The notes beneath the pieces were generated by a model. The model was not told where the DNA came from. It was given only the letters and a program-made list of their open reading frames with translations, and ran no database searches. Below are positions 19,133-27,916 of a DNA stretch of 64,000 nucleotides, in pieces. Both the position numbers and the translations under genes were made by a program. How positions within the stretch are numbered: position 1 is the first letter of the stretch; the number at the start of each line of letters is the position of its first letter. Source of the DNA: an uncultured Blastocatellia bacterium (lineage in GTDB: Bacteria; Acidobacteriota; Blastocatellia; HR10); the NCBI GenBank assembly GCA_937934295.1, contig CALHAI010000014.1, forward strand, positions 62,001-126,000, in the 5' to 3' direction.

Positions 19133-20958
19133 GCGCGCATCCGAGGACATCGCCGGCCCTCGTCGTGTGGATGGGGGCGACCTATCTCTTCCTCTATGCT
19201 CCGGTCTTCGTATTGGCCGTCTTCTCCTTCAACGACTCGCGACTTCTGGCCGTGTGGCGCGGATTCACCTGGGCGTGGTACGAAGCGGCCCTCAGCAATC
19301 ATCCGATGCTCGAGGCCTTGCGCACGAGCTTGCTTGTGGCCGCGCTCACGACGCTCATCGCCACGATGCTGGGGACGAGCGCCGCGCTCGCGGTGCAGCG
19401 AGGGCACGGGCGTCTGCGCTCGCTCTGGGACGCACTCTTTCTGCTGCCGATCCTCGTGCCGGAGATCGTCGTCGGGTTCGCGTCGGTCGCCTTCTTCGGC
19501 TGGATCGGCCTACGGCTGGGACTGCTGACGGTCCTCATCGCTCACGTCGCCTTCAGCGTCTCCTACGTCTTCTTTGTCGTGCGCGCGCGCCTGGCCACGC
19601 TTGATCCCCGGTTGGAAGAAGCGGCGATGGATCTGGGAGCCGATCCATGGCGCGTATTTTGGAAGGTCACTGTGCCGCTTCTCGTCCCGGCGATCGCGGC
19701 CTCGGCGCTCTTGGTCTTCACCCTTTCGCTCGATGACTACGTCATCACATCGTTCGTCGCCGGAGCCGGCACGACGACGCTCCCCCTGCGCATCTACTCG
19801 ATGATCAAGACGGGGATCACGCCCGAGGTGAACGCCATCTCTACGCTGCTGCTCCTTGCGACGCTGGCGCTCATGGCCTTGGCCTTCCGCATCGAGCAAC
19901 GGGGGATGACGCGCACGCATCTGGTGCTGGCCGGGCTCATCCTCTTGGGGCTGGTGGGCTTCGCCTTCGGCGACATCGCCATGCGGCGCCCGCGTGCGAC
20001 GTTGAATGTGCTCATCTGGTCCAATTATATCTCGCCGCGCGTCGTGCGCGCCTTCGAGGAGAAGACGGGAGTCAGCGTGAACATCGAGACGTATGATTCC
20101 AACGAGGCGCTTCTGGCGAAGCTGCAGGCGGGCGTGGTCGCTTACGACCTCATCGTCCCGAGCGATTACATGGTGCGCATCCTTATTCGGGAGGACCTGC
20201 TGCAACCGCTCGATCTGACGCGGTTGCCGAATCTCCAACATCTCGACCCGTCGGCTCTTCGTCTTCCCTTCGACCCCACGAACACCTATTCGCTCCCCTA
20301 CACGCGTGGGGTCACGGGCATTGGCTATCGCACGGACAAGATCGCCAGCCCCATCGGGAGTTGGGCCGACCTGTGGGATACGCGATGGCGCGGGCGCATC
20401 GTGATGCTCGACGATATGCGCGAGGTGTTCGGCGCCGCATTGAAGCTTCTCGGTTATTCCCTCAACAGCACCGATCCGGAGCAGCTCCGACAGGCGCGCG
20501 ATCTGCTGCTGCGACAGAAGCCGCTGGTGCGCGCCTACGACAGTGCGAATTTCGACCAGCTCCTTTTGAGCGGCGAAGCGTGGATCGCTCAGGCGTGGGA
20601 TGGACAGATCATCAAAGCGCGCCGGGAGAATCCGCATATCGAGTTCGTGGTCCCGCGCGAGGGGACGACGCTCGTTGTGGACAATCTCTGTATCCCGCGC
20701 TCGGCCGAGCATCCCGATCTCGCACATGACTTCATCAATTTCTTGCTGGATCCGGCCGTCGCCGCTGAGAACATGAACGACATCATGTACCTCATGCCCA
20801 ACCGTTCGGCGTGGCCGCGGTTGCGTCCGGAGCTGCAGCGGCATCCGATCTTCTCCATCCCCCCTGAGCGATTGCGCCGGAGCGAATACCTGCAGGACCT
20901 AGGTCCGACGACCGTGCTCTACGATCGCTATTGGACGGAGGTGAAGCTCGCGCGGTGA
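19129..20958 (+). CDS. potCD: Fused polyamine transporter permease PotC and binding protein PotD
   Basis: 609 residues. Residues 1-257 are a six-helix permease with the EAA loop EEAAMDLGADPWRVFWKV at 163-180. A hydrophobic helix at about 263-280 links to a periplasmic spermidine/putrescine-binding protein from about 290 (TLNVLIWSNYISPRVVRAFE) to the end (TVLYDRYWTEVKLAR). In most bacteria these are separate proteins; fused forms are known in some lineages. The frame is open throughout. An internal ATG at 19906, preceded by GGGGG and followed by a signal-peptide-like stretch, could also give free PotD. The start overlaps the potB stop. Confidence 0.9.
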   Translation: MSAHPRTSPALVVWMGATYLFLYAPVFVLAVFSFNDSRLLAVWRGFTWAWYEAALSNHPMLEALRTSLLVAALTTLIATMLGTSAALAVQRGHGRLRSLWDALFLLPILVPEIVVGFASVAFFGWIGLRLGLLTVLIAHVAFSVSYVFFVVRARLATLDPRLEEAAMDLGADPWRVFWKVTVPLLVPAIAASALLVFTLSLDDYVITSFVAGAGTTTLPLRIYSMIKTGITPEVNAISTLLLLATLALMALAFRIEQRGMTRTHLVLAGLILLGLVGFAFGDIAMRRPRATLNVLIWSNYISPRVVRAFEEKTGVSVNIETYDSNEALLAKLQAGVVAYDLIVPSDYMVRILIREDLLQPLDLTRLPNLQHLDPSALRLPFDPTNTYSLPYTRGVTGIGYRTDKIASPIGSWADLWDTRWRGRIVMLDDMREVFGAALKLLGYSLNSTDPEQLRQARDLLLRQKPLVRAYDSANFDQLLLSGEAWIAQAWDGQIIKARRENPHIEFVVPREGTTLVVDNLCIPRSAEHPDLAHDFINFLLDPAVAAENMNDIMYLMPNRSAWPRLRPELQRHPIFSIPPERLRRSEYLQDLGPTTVLYDRYWTEVKLAR

Positions 20959-20972
20959 GCTGTGGAAGCCGC

Positions 20973-21959
20973 TCACACCGCTGAGGACGTCGCTCGCGCG
21001 CGGGCGAGTGCGAGGAACGCCGCCAACTCTTCGGGCAATGGGGACGTGAAGTCCATCTTCCGCCCCGAGCGCGGGTGGCGAAAGCCGAGCCGATATGCGT
21101 GCAGGAAATGGCGACCAAGCTGCGTCATCGCTTGACGGAGCACCGGGTCTCGGACCTTCGTCCAGAGCGCACGCCCATAAACGGCATCGCCGACGACGGG
21201 ATGACCGAGCCAGTGAAAGTGCACGCGAATTTGATGCGTGCGCCCTGTCTTGATCTCCACGTCCAGCAGAGAGAAGTCCCCGATCGTCTCGATCACGCGA
21301 TAGAGCGTGAGGGCGTCGCGCCCCTGTCCCGGAGGACGAACAGTCATCAGCGTGCGGTGAACGGGATGGCGCCCGATGGGCGCGGCGATGCGCCCCTCGC
21401 GCGGCGTCACCTCTCCGATAACGAGCGCCCGATAGAACTTCTGCACTTCGCGTCGGGAGAATTGCTCTGAGAGCGCGTCGTGCGCAGGCTCGTTCTTGGC
21501 GACGACCAGAAGGCCCGATGTCTCCCGATCGAGTCGGTGCACGATCCCCGGTCGCCGCATCCCGCCGACGACGGAGAGCTGCTGGAAGTAGAAGCAGAGC
21601 GCGTTGGCGAGCGTCCCTTCGGAGACGCCGGCTCCTGGATGGACGACCATCCCGGCTGGTTTCTCCACGACCAGCAGGTCCTCATCCTCGTACACGATCC
21701 TGAGGGGGATCGGCTCCGGCCGCAGCTCCAGCGTCGGAGGGGGCGGCAGCTCAATCTCGATGCGATCGCCCGCGCGCACACGATAGCTCGGCTTGGCCGG
21801 ACGATCGTTCACGAGCACGGCTTGGTCTTCGATCAAGGCTTGAATGCGCGTGCGGCTCAGCTCCGCGAGAGCGCGAGTCAGATAGAGATCGAGTCGCGCT
21901 CCCGCGTCGGAGGCCAAGACCGTCACCGTGCGAATCTCTGCACCATCGAGGAGCTTCAT
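20973..21959 (-). CDS. rluD: Ribosomal large subunit pseudouridine synthase, RluD type
   Basis: 328 residues. An S4-like RNA-binding domain at about 18-75 (SRTRIQALIEDQAVLVND) precedes the RluA-family catalytic domain with HRLDRETSG, where Asp144 is the catalytic aspartate, and KTGRTHQIRVH near the C-terminal part. S4 domain plus length match RluD, which modifies helix 69 of 23S rRNA in E. coli; RluC-type specificity cannot be excluded. It converges on potCD with a 14-base gap and no terminator. Confidence 0.85.
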   Translation of the reverse strand: MKLLDGAEIRTVTVLASDAGARLDLYLTRALAELSRTRIQALIEDQAVLVNDRPAKPSYRVRAGDRIEIELPPPPTLELRPEPIPLRIVYEDEDLLVVEKPAGMVVHPGAGVSEGTLANALCFYFQQLSVVGGMRRPGIVHRLDRETSGLLVVAKNEPAHDALSEQFSRREVQKFYRALVIGEVTPREGRIAAPIGRHPVHRTLMTVRPPGQGRDALTLYRVIETIGDFSLLDVEIKTGRTHQIRVHFHWLGHPVVGDAVYGRALWTKVRDPVLRQAMTQLGRHFLHAYRLGFRHPRSGRKMDFTSPLPEELAAFLALARARATSSAV

Positions 21960-22003
21960 CGGCCGCCCCGTCGAAGATGTCCGGTTCGAACGCTCACCTT
22001 CTC

Positions 22004-22033
22004 ATGATATGTGGAGGGCCGTCGGCAAAACAA
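22004..22033 (-). promoter_or_regulatory. Promoter for rluD
   Basis: On the minus strand TTGTTT (22028-22033), an 18-base spacer and TATCAT (22004-22009), 45 bases before the rluD ATG, in the divergent gap with the inositol-phosphate synthase gene. Confidence 0.4.
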
Positions 22034-22232
22034 GATCGCGCTCCACCGAGATCGTGCTCGCCGAGAGCCGGCCAGCCGCAATAGGGCTTCACCGAACGCC
22101 AGGCCGCGGAAGCGCGTGAACGCGCAAGCGAGCGCGAAATTTGAGCAAGCCGGCGCAAGACGCGCAGTCGCGCCTCAGCCTATACTGAAGAAGAGTGCCC
22201 TGTGGGCAATATCTCGCGAGGAGGAGGGGACG

Positions 22233-23552
22233 ATGATCGAAAGGGGCGTGAAGATCGCAGAACCGACGGGGACGCTCGGCGTACTGCTTGTCGGCCTGGG
22301 CGCCGTGAGCACGACGTTCATCGCGGGCGTTTTCGCCATTCGTCGCGGCTTTGGCAAACCGATCGGGAGCTTGACCCAGATGGGAACGATTCGACTTGGG
22401 AAACGCACCGAGGGGCGCGTGCCGAAGATCAAAGACCTCGTGCCGCTCGCCCGATTGGAAGACCTCGTCTTCGGCGCATGGGACATCTTCGAAGACGATG
22501 CTTATGAAGCGGCCCTGCATGCCGGCGTCTTGGAGAAGGAGTTGCTCGCCCTGCTGGAGCCGGAGCTGCGCGAGATCACACCAATGGCGGCCGTCTTCGA
22601 TCAGGCCTACGTGCGACGCTTAAACGGGCCGAACGTCAAGACTGGACGAACGAAGTACGAGCTGGCCGAGCAGCTCATCGAGGACATCGAGACGTTTCGC
22701 GCCCGACAGCGCTGTGCGCGCCTGGTCATGATCTGGTGCGGTTCGACCGAAATCTACATGGAGCCGAAGCCCGACGTGCACGGTTCGCTCGAAGCGTTCG
22801 AGCGCGGGCTCAAGGAGAATTCCCCGCACATCGCACCCTCGATGATCTACGCCTACGCGGCCTTGCGCTGTCGCGTCCCGTTCGCCAACGGCGCGCCCAA
22901 TCTCACCGTGGACATCCCGGCGCTCATCGAGCTCGCTCAGCGGAACAACGTCCCCATCGCAGGGAAAGACTTGAAGACCGGACAGACGCTCCTGAAGACG
23001 ATCATCGCGCCGGGGCTCAAAGCGCGCTTGCTCGGGCTGAGCGGGTGGTACTCGACCAATATCCTCGGCAATCGCGATGGGGAAGTGCTCGATGATCCCG
23101 AGAGCTTCCGCACGAAGGAGGAGTCGAAGCGCTCGGTTCTCGACTACATCCTGCAGCCGGAGCTGTATCCGGATCTCTACAAGGATTTCGTTCATCTGGT
23201 GCGCATCAACTACTATCCACCGCGCGGCGATAACAAGGAGGGATGGGATAACATCGATATCTTCGGCTGGCTCGGTTACCCGATGCAGATCAAGATCAAT
23301 TTCCTCTGTCGGGATTCCATCCTCGCGGCGCCTCTGGTGTTGGATCTCGTGCTCTTCCTCGATCTCGCCCAGCGATGCGGCATGCGTGGGATTCAGGAGT
23401 GGTTGAGCTTCTACTTCAAGAGCCCGATGACGGCGCCCGGCCTCTATCCGGAGCACGATCTCTTCATTCAACTCATGAAGCTCAAGAACACGCTCCGCTA
23501 CCTGCGCGGCGAGGAGTTGATCACTCATCTCGGCCTGGAGTACTACGACTGA
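22233..23552 (+). CDS. ino1: myo-Inositol-1-phosphate synthase
   Basis: 439 residues. It converts glucose 6-phosphate to 1L-myo-inositol 1-phosphate with NAD as internal redox cofactor. GVLLVGLGAVSTTFIAG is the NAD-binding loop; SMIYAYAALRCRVPFANGAPN, AGKDLKTGQT and LKTIIAPGLKARLLGLSGWYS match the conserved catalytic core, including the active-site lysines. The form is the shorter bacterial/archaeal type. Inositol phosphate may feed inositol lipids or compatible solutes such as di-inositol phosphate in thermophiles; no downstream gene here decides. The ATG at 22233 has a GAGGAGGAGGGG Shine-Dalgarno. Confidence 0.92.
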   Translation: MIERGVKIAEPTGTLGVLLVGLGAVSTTFIAGVFAIRRGFGKPIGSLTQMGTIRLGKRTEGRVPKIKDLVPLARLEDLVFGAWDIFEDDAYEAALHAGVLEKELLALLEPELREITPMAAVFDQAYVRRLNGPNVKTGRTKYELAEQLIEDIETFRARQRCARLVMIWCGSTEIYMEPKPDVHGSLEAFERGLKENSPHIAPSMIYAYAALRCRVPFANGAPNLTVDIPALIELAQRNNVPIAGKDLKTGQTLLKTIIAPGLKARLLGLSGWYSTNILGNRDGEVLDDPESFRTKEESKRSVLDYILQPELYPDLYKDFVHLVRINYYPPRGDNKEGWDNIDIFGWLGYPMQIKINFLCRDSILAAPLVLDLVLFLDLAQRCGMRGIQEWLSFYFKSPMTAPGLYPEHDLFIQLMKLKNTLRYLRGEELITHLGLEYYD

Positions 23553-23681
23553 ACCTGCGGCTTGGGCCCGAGGCACCGGTGTGATGAGGGCAGCGGCCGG
23601 CCACTTCCGGCTCCGGGAGTGCGGCCATTCCAGACCGCTTCAGGGAGGTCCCCTAGGGCCCTTCTCTGGGAGCCCACTTGC

Positions 23682-23711
23682 TTGACACCCTCAAAGGGGC
23701 GCGGGTATCAT
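23682..23711 (+). promoter_or_regulatory. Promoter of the cytochrome c maturation operon
   Basis: A perfect TTGACA (23682-23687), an 18-base spacer and TATCAT (23706-23711), about 34 bases before the ccmF start. It is one of the best consensus promoters in the window. Confidence 0.65.
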
Positions 23712-23744
23712 TCAGCTTCAGCTTCTCAAGGAGACGGGTGCGGA

Positions 23745-25778
23745 ATGATGGACTCACTGGGCTCCTTCGCTGTTTTGCTGGCTCTGACGGCCTGTGCTTA
23801 TGCGTTCCTCGCCGGGATCATCGCCCATCTGAAGAAGCAGCCCGTCCTCAAAGCGACGGCGCGGCGAGCGGGCGTCGCGATCTTCCCCACGCTGAGCGTC
23901 GCGGTGGTGTGTCTGTGGGGACTTTTCCTGAGTGACGAGTTCTCGATCGCCTATGTGGCGAATCACAGCAATCGCGAGCTCCCCTTCTTCTACAAATTCG
24001 CCGCGCTGTGGTCCGGACAGGAAGGTTCGCTCCTTTTTTGGAGCTGGATCCTCTCCGGCTATATGTTCTTCGTGCTCATGGCGCATCGGGAGGAAGGGGA
24101 ATTGCGGCCGCTCGCCGGTGTGATCCTGGCCGGGATTCAGCTCTTCTTCCTCATCCTGAATGCCTTCGTCGTGAGTCCGTTCCGCGTCTTGGTAGAAGTT
24201 GCCCCCGATGGGACGCTGCGTCCGTTTGTCCCGGCGGACGGGCGCGGATTGAATCCGCTGCTGCAATATCCAGAGATGGTCTTGCATCCCCCGACGCTCT
24301 ATCTCGGATATGTCGGCTTCTCCGTCCCCTTCGCCTTCGCGCTCGCGGCTTTGATCATGCGTTCGCCGGGGGAGCGATGGATTCACGTCACGCGCCGATG
24401 GACGATGATCGCCTGGGGCTTTCTGACGTTGGGCATTCTGATGGGGGCGCACTGGGCGTATGCCGTCCTCGGATGGGGAGGCTATTGGGGATGGGATCCG
24501 GTCGAGAACGCTTCGCTCATGCCCTGGCTGACGGGGACGGCCTTCCTCCATTCGGTGATGATGCAGGAGCGTCGGGGCATGCTCAAGGTGTGGAACGTCT
24601 GGCTCGTCTTCATCACCTTCTTGCTCTGCGTCTTCGGTACGTTCCTGACGCGCTCGGGCGTGGTGAGTTCGGTGCACGCGTTCGCTCAATCGCCGATCGG
24701 GCACTGGTTCGTCGGATTCCTGCTGCTGGTCCTCGCGGTGGACCTGTTCTTCTTCTCCCGTCGTCGGGACTACTTGCGGAGCGAGCATCGGTTGGAGGCC
24801 GTGCTCTCGCGCGAGGCATCGTTCCTTTTCAACAATCTGGTGTTGCTGGCAGCTTGTTTCGCCGTGCTCTGGGGGACGCTCTTCCCGGTGATCTCGGAGG
24901 CGGTGACGGGGAACAAGGTGAGCGTCGGACCACCGTTCTTCAATCGGGTGAACATTCCGATCTTTCTGCTCCTGCTGCTGCTGACGGGGATGGGGCCGCT
25001 GCTGGCTTGGCGGCGGACATCGTGGGAGAGCCTGAAGCGGAATTTCACGTATCCGACGCTCATCGGGGTGGGGACCGGCGTGCTCCTCTTCGTCCTCAGC
25101 GTGCGAGATCTCTATGCCTTGATGGCCTTTGGACTCTCGGCGTTTGTGACCGTGACGATCGTGAGCGAGTTCTATCGGGGAGCGCGCGTCATCCGCTCGC
25201 AGACGGGGCGGACGTGGGCGCAGGCGCTTCTGGAGCTGGTGCTGCGGAACACGCGGCGATATGGGGGGTACGTCGTGCATTTCGGAATCGTCGTGATGGC
25301 CATCGGGATCGCCGGATCGGCTTTCGACAAGGAGCGCGAGATGGAGATGAGGGTGGGCTCGACGCTGGAGTTGGGTCGCTATGCTGTGACATTGAAGGAT
25401 CGGACACGGGGGGAGACGCCGAATTACATCTACGAACGCCTTACGCTCGAGGTGCGTCGGGGCGATGAGCGGCTCACGATGCTTGCGCCGGAGCGACGGC
25501 TCTACAAAGCGAGCGAGCAGCCGCTCACCAAGGTGACGATCCATTCGGGATGGCGTGAGGACCTCTATATCTACTTCGCGGGGGTGAATCCGGAGACGGG
25601 CCTGCCGATCATCCATGCCTATGTGAATCCGCTCGTGCGTTGGCTGTGGATCGGTGGAGGGATCGTGCTCTTGGGGACGCTTGTGGCGTTATATCCCGGG
25701 CGTCGGCCGATGAAGGTCGCCGTCTCCGAGCGCGCCCAGGCTCGGGAGCGGGAGGTCGCGTATGCGAAGGGCGATTGA
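23745..25778 (+). CDS. ccmF: Cytochrome c heme lyase subunit CcmF
   Basis: 677 residues, normal for CcmF, with about 14 membrane helices. The heme-handling WWD domain is at about 243-262 (GWGGYWGWDPVENASLMPWL), and the P-loop-like LQYPEMVLHPPTLYLGYVG region with a conserved heme-ligand histidine precedes it. CcmF transfers heme from CcmE to apocytochrome c in the periplasm. Two adjacent ATGs (23745, 23748) follow AAGGAG. First gene of a long ccm operon; it overlaps ccmH by 17 bases. Confidence 0.95.
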   Translation: MMDSLGSFAVLLALTACAYAFLAGIIAHLKKQPVLKATARRAGVAIFPTLSVAVVCLWGLFLSDEFSIAYVANHSNRELPFFYKFAALWSGQEGSLLFWSWILSGYMFFVLMAHREEGELRPLAGVILAGIQLFFLILNAFVVSPFRVLVEVAPDGTLRPFVPADGRGLNPLLQYPEMVLHPPTLYLGYVGFSVPFAFALAALIMRSPGERWIHVTRRWTMIAWGFLTLGILMGAHWAYAVLGWGGYWGWDPVENASLMPWLTGTAFLHSVMMQERRGMLKVWNVWLVFITFLLCVFGTFLTRSGVVSSVHAFAQSPIGHWFVGFLLLVLAVDLFFFSRRRDYLRSEHRLEAVLSREASFLFNNLVLLAACFAVLWGTLFPVISEAVTGNKVSVGPPFFNRVNIPIFLLLLLLTGMGPLLAWRRTSWESLKRNFTYPTLIGVGTGVLLFVLSVRDLYALMAFGLSAFVTVTIVSEFYRGARVIRSQTGRTWAQALLELVLRNTRRYGGYVVHFGIVVMAIGIAGSAFDKEREMEMRVGSTLELGRYAVTLKDRTRGETPNYIYERLTLEVRRGDERLTMLAPERRLYKASEQPLTKVTIHSGWREDLYIYFAGVNPETGLPIIHAYVNPLVRWLWIGGGIVLLGTLVALYPGRRPMKVAVSERAQAREREVAYAKGD

Positions 25779-26277
25779 GGGTCGCAACAGACGATGGATC
25801 GGGCTCCTCTTTCTCGGAGCGCTCGTCATCGCTCCGTATCTGGTGCGCGCGCAATCCTCGGAGGCGTTCGAAGAGCGGGTCAAGCGCATCGGGAAGAAGC
25901 TCCTCTGCCTCTGCGGATGCAATCAGATCTTGGTCGAGTGCAATCATCGAAACTGTCCGTTCTCCGGGCCGGCCATCGAGACGTTGCGACAAGCCGTGCA
26001 ACGCTATGAGAGCGATGATCTGGCCATTCAGGTGATGATTCAGCAGTATGGGACGGTTGTGCTGGCGGCCCCTCCGGCACAGGGGTTCAATCTCGCGGCA
26101 TGGATCACGCCGGTTGCGGCGGCGACCGGGGGACTTGTGCTCATCGCCTTGGTGCTCCGACGGTGGTCTCGACGACACGCGGTGACGCCGATGGAGGGCG
26201 CGCCGATTCCGGATGATCCGGCGTGGCGCGAGCGCGTGCGTCAGGAGATCGAGAAGGAATTGGGAGGACTCTCGTGA
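25762..26277 (+). CDS. ccmH: Cytochrome c maturation protein CcmH
   Basis: 171 residues: signal peptide (about 1-30), a three-helix CcmH domain and a C-terminal membrane helix at about 112-130. CcmH reduces or presents apocytochrome c. The usual LRCxxC motif is replaced by LLCLCGCNQ (Cys49, Cys51, Cys53), with further cysteines at 60 and 65 (ECNHRNC). This cysteine-rich variant appears to be a lineage feature and might bind metal or use an alternative disulfide. Shine-Dalgarno GGAGGT inside ccmF. Its stop overlaps the GTG start of the next gene. Confidence 0.88.
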   Translation: MRRAIEGRNRRWIGLLFLGALVIAPYLVRAQSSEAFEERVKRIGKKLLCLCGCNQILVECNHRNCPFSGPAIETLRQAVQRYESDDLAIQVMIQQYGTVVLAAPPAQGFNLAAWITPVAAATGGLVLIALVLRRWSRRHAVTPMEGAPIPDDPAWRERVRQEIEKELGGLS

Positions 26278-26594
26278 CCGTTCTCGTCGTGCTCTTGTGC
26301 GGTGTTCTGGCGCTCGTGACGCTCTTGTACGTCTTCTTCGAGGAAACGTCGGAGGTCGAGGGCATGCGGGACCGATGGGCCGTCTTGATGGAGAAGAAGG
26401 AGCAGTTGCTTGAGAATCTGAGGGATTTGCGTTTCGAGTATCGTGCGGGGAAGCTCTCGGAGGCCGATTACGAGCGAGCGCGGGCGACCTTGGAGACCGA
26501 GATCGCCATCGTGCTCGCGGAATTGGAGAAGCTTTCCTCGGAAGACGCGGCACGCGCTGACGCCTCAGCGCTGAGGCGTGAGCGCGCACCATAG
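26274..26594 (+). CDS. Small membrane protein with CcmI-like helical hairpin
   Basis: 106 residues. One membrane helix at about 3-21 (VLVVLLCGVLALVTLLYVFF) is followed by a charged helical region with ENLRDLRFEYRAGKLSEADY, the pattern found in the cytoplasmic loop of CcmI after its first membrane helix. It probably corresponds to an N-terminal CcmI fragment acting with CcmH and CcmF in heme ligation. The GTG start overlaps the ccmH stop (GTGA) and follows GGGAGGA; no ATG is available at this position. Membership in the ccm operon is clear, the function is inferred. Confidence 0.7.
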   Translation: MTVLVVLLCGVLALVTLLYVFFEETSEVEGMRDRWAVLMEKKEQLLENLRDLRFEYRAGKLSEADYERARATLETEIAIVLAELEKLSSEDAARADASALRRERAP

Positions 26595-26605
26595 GGGGGA
26601 GAATC

Positions 26606-27805
26606 GTGGATCGAGGGGATCGCCATGAACGACCGCTCTCGCCGTATCTCCGGTGGAGCGGGATTCTCGTTCTTCTCGGCGTACCGATGCTCGTATGGGC
26701 TGAGGTGCGCGGCACGGTGATCAACGGCACGACGGGAAAGCCTGCGTCCGGCGTCGAGGTGCATCTGGTCGTGCTCGAGGAGGGGATGCAGGTCGTGGAG
26801 AAGAGGCAGACGGACGCACAGGGACGGTTTGCGTTCTCGACGGCGGTGACGAAGCCCACGATGGTGCGGACGACCTATCAAGGCGTCAACTATCATGAGA
26901 TGGTCGCTCCGGGAGGCGCCTCCGTCACGCTGCGCATCTATGAGGCACGCGAGCGGGGGACGTATGCCGTCGAGCGGCTCACGTATCTCGTGCAGCCGGT
27001 GGAGGGGCGTCTCTTGGTCGGGCGGGAGTACCTCGTTCGGAACTCGATGACGCCGCCGGTGACGCTCTTTCGTCCGGAGGGGATGTTTGTGTTCGCTCTG
27101 TCTGAAGGCGCGCGGCCGGAGCGCGTCTCGGTGATCGGCGAGAGCGGAATGCCGCTGGCGATCGCCGCGCGGCCGGCGGGCGACGGCACCTGGCGGATCG
27201 AACATCCGTTGCGGCCGGGAGCGACGCCGTTTTTCGTCGTCACGCAGCTCCCGTATGAGGAGGAGCGGGCGCAGATTCGCGAAGTGCTTCCCTGGAATGT
27301 GGAACGCGTGCGGCTGCTTGTGCCCGAGCCGATGAGGATCGATGCTCCAGGCTTTCGACGGCTCGGATCGGAGCAAGGGCTCTCGGTATACGTCCTCGAC
27401 AGCGCGCGCGCCGGGATGGAGCTGGCTTTGAACGTGAGCGGTCGCGCGCCGAACGTTCTGGCCGAAGAGTCGGAGGGAGAGACCAGAGGGGCTGTTCGCG
27501 CGGTGGCGGGTCCGATCGCCAAGCGACAATGGAGTATTCTGGCCGCGTTGGCCGCGGCCTTCGCCGCAAGCAGTATGCTCGCCGTGCGGCGTCAGAGGGC
27601 ACGCGCGCTGCGGGCGAAAGAGAAGTCGTCTCACACCCCTTCACGCGTTTCTCCTCGAATGGACGCCGTGAAGGAAGAACTCTTCATGCTCGAGCTCCAG
27701 CGGCAGCGCGGGGAGATCTCGGCGGAGGACTATGAGGCCAAGCGTCGCGCGCTTCAGCATGCCCTTGAAGCCGCGTTGCGCGCTGATGCCGAAACGTCTG
27801 CGTGA
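26606..27805 (+). CDS. Uncharacterised membrane-anchored protein in the ccm operon, Ig-like domain plus CcmI/SHOCT-like tail
   Basis: 399 residues, GTG start after AGGGGGGA. A signal or anchor helix at about 17-32, a carboxypeptidase-regulatory-like beta domain at about 33-108 (VRGTVINGTTGKPASGVEV), a beta-rich periplasmic region to about 300, a second membrane helix at about 309-327, then a cytoplasmic helical hairpin at 352-392 (LELQRQRGEISAEDYEAKRR). The tail resembles that of the preceding 106-residue protein. It could be a periplasmic assembly factor for cytochrome c maturation in this lineage. The exact function is unknown. Confidence 0.7.
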   Translation: MDRGDRHERPLSPYLRWSGILVLLGVPMLVWAEVRGTVINGTTGKPASGVEVHLVVLEEGMQVVEKRQTDAQGRFAFSTAVTKPTMVRTTYQGVNYHEMVAPGGASVTLRIYEARERGTYAVERLTYLVQPVEGRLLVGREYLVRNSMTPPVTLFRPEGMFVFALSEGARPERVSVIGESGMPLAIAARPAGDGTWRIEHPLRPGATPFFVVTQLPYEEERAQIREVLPWNVERVRLLVPEPMRIDAPGFRRLGSEQGLSVYVLDSARAGMELALNVSGRAPNVLAEESEGETRGAVRAVAGPIAKRQWSILAALAAAFAASSMLAVRRQRARALRAKEKSSHTPSRVSPRMDAVKEELFMLELQRQRGEISAEDYEAKRRALQHALEAALRADAETSA

Positions 27806-27916
27806 ACGCCGCGCGCTCATCATGGTGCGCGGCATGGCTTCTGCCGTATCTTGCTCCTATGGCGTGACGGGGCATCGTCCCGGTTCACAGCAAGAGGGTG
27901 TTTGAGGAGGAGGGCG

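Noticed and set aside
23754-25616. 620-codon open frame on the minus strand
   Set aside because: Antisense shadow of ccmF; the opposite frame encodes a full-length CcmF with all motifs.
27808-27833. 7-bp GC hairpin after the 399-residue ccm-operon gene
   Set aside because: No T-tract follows, and the operon continues with ccmE; not listed as a terminator.
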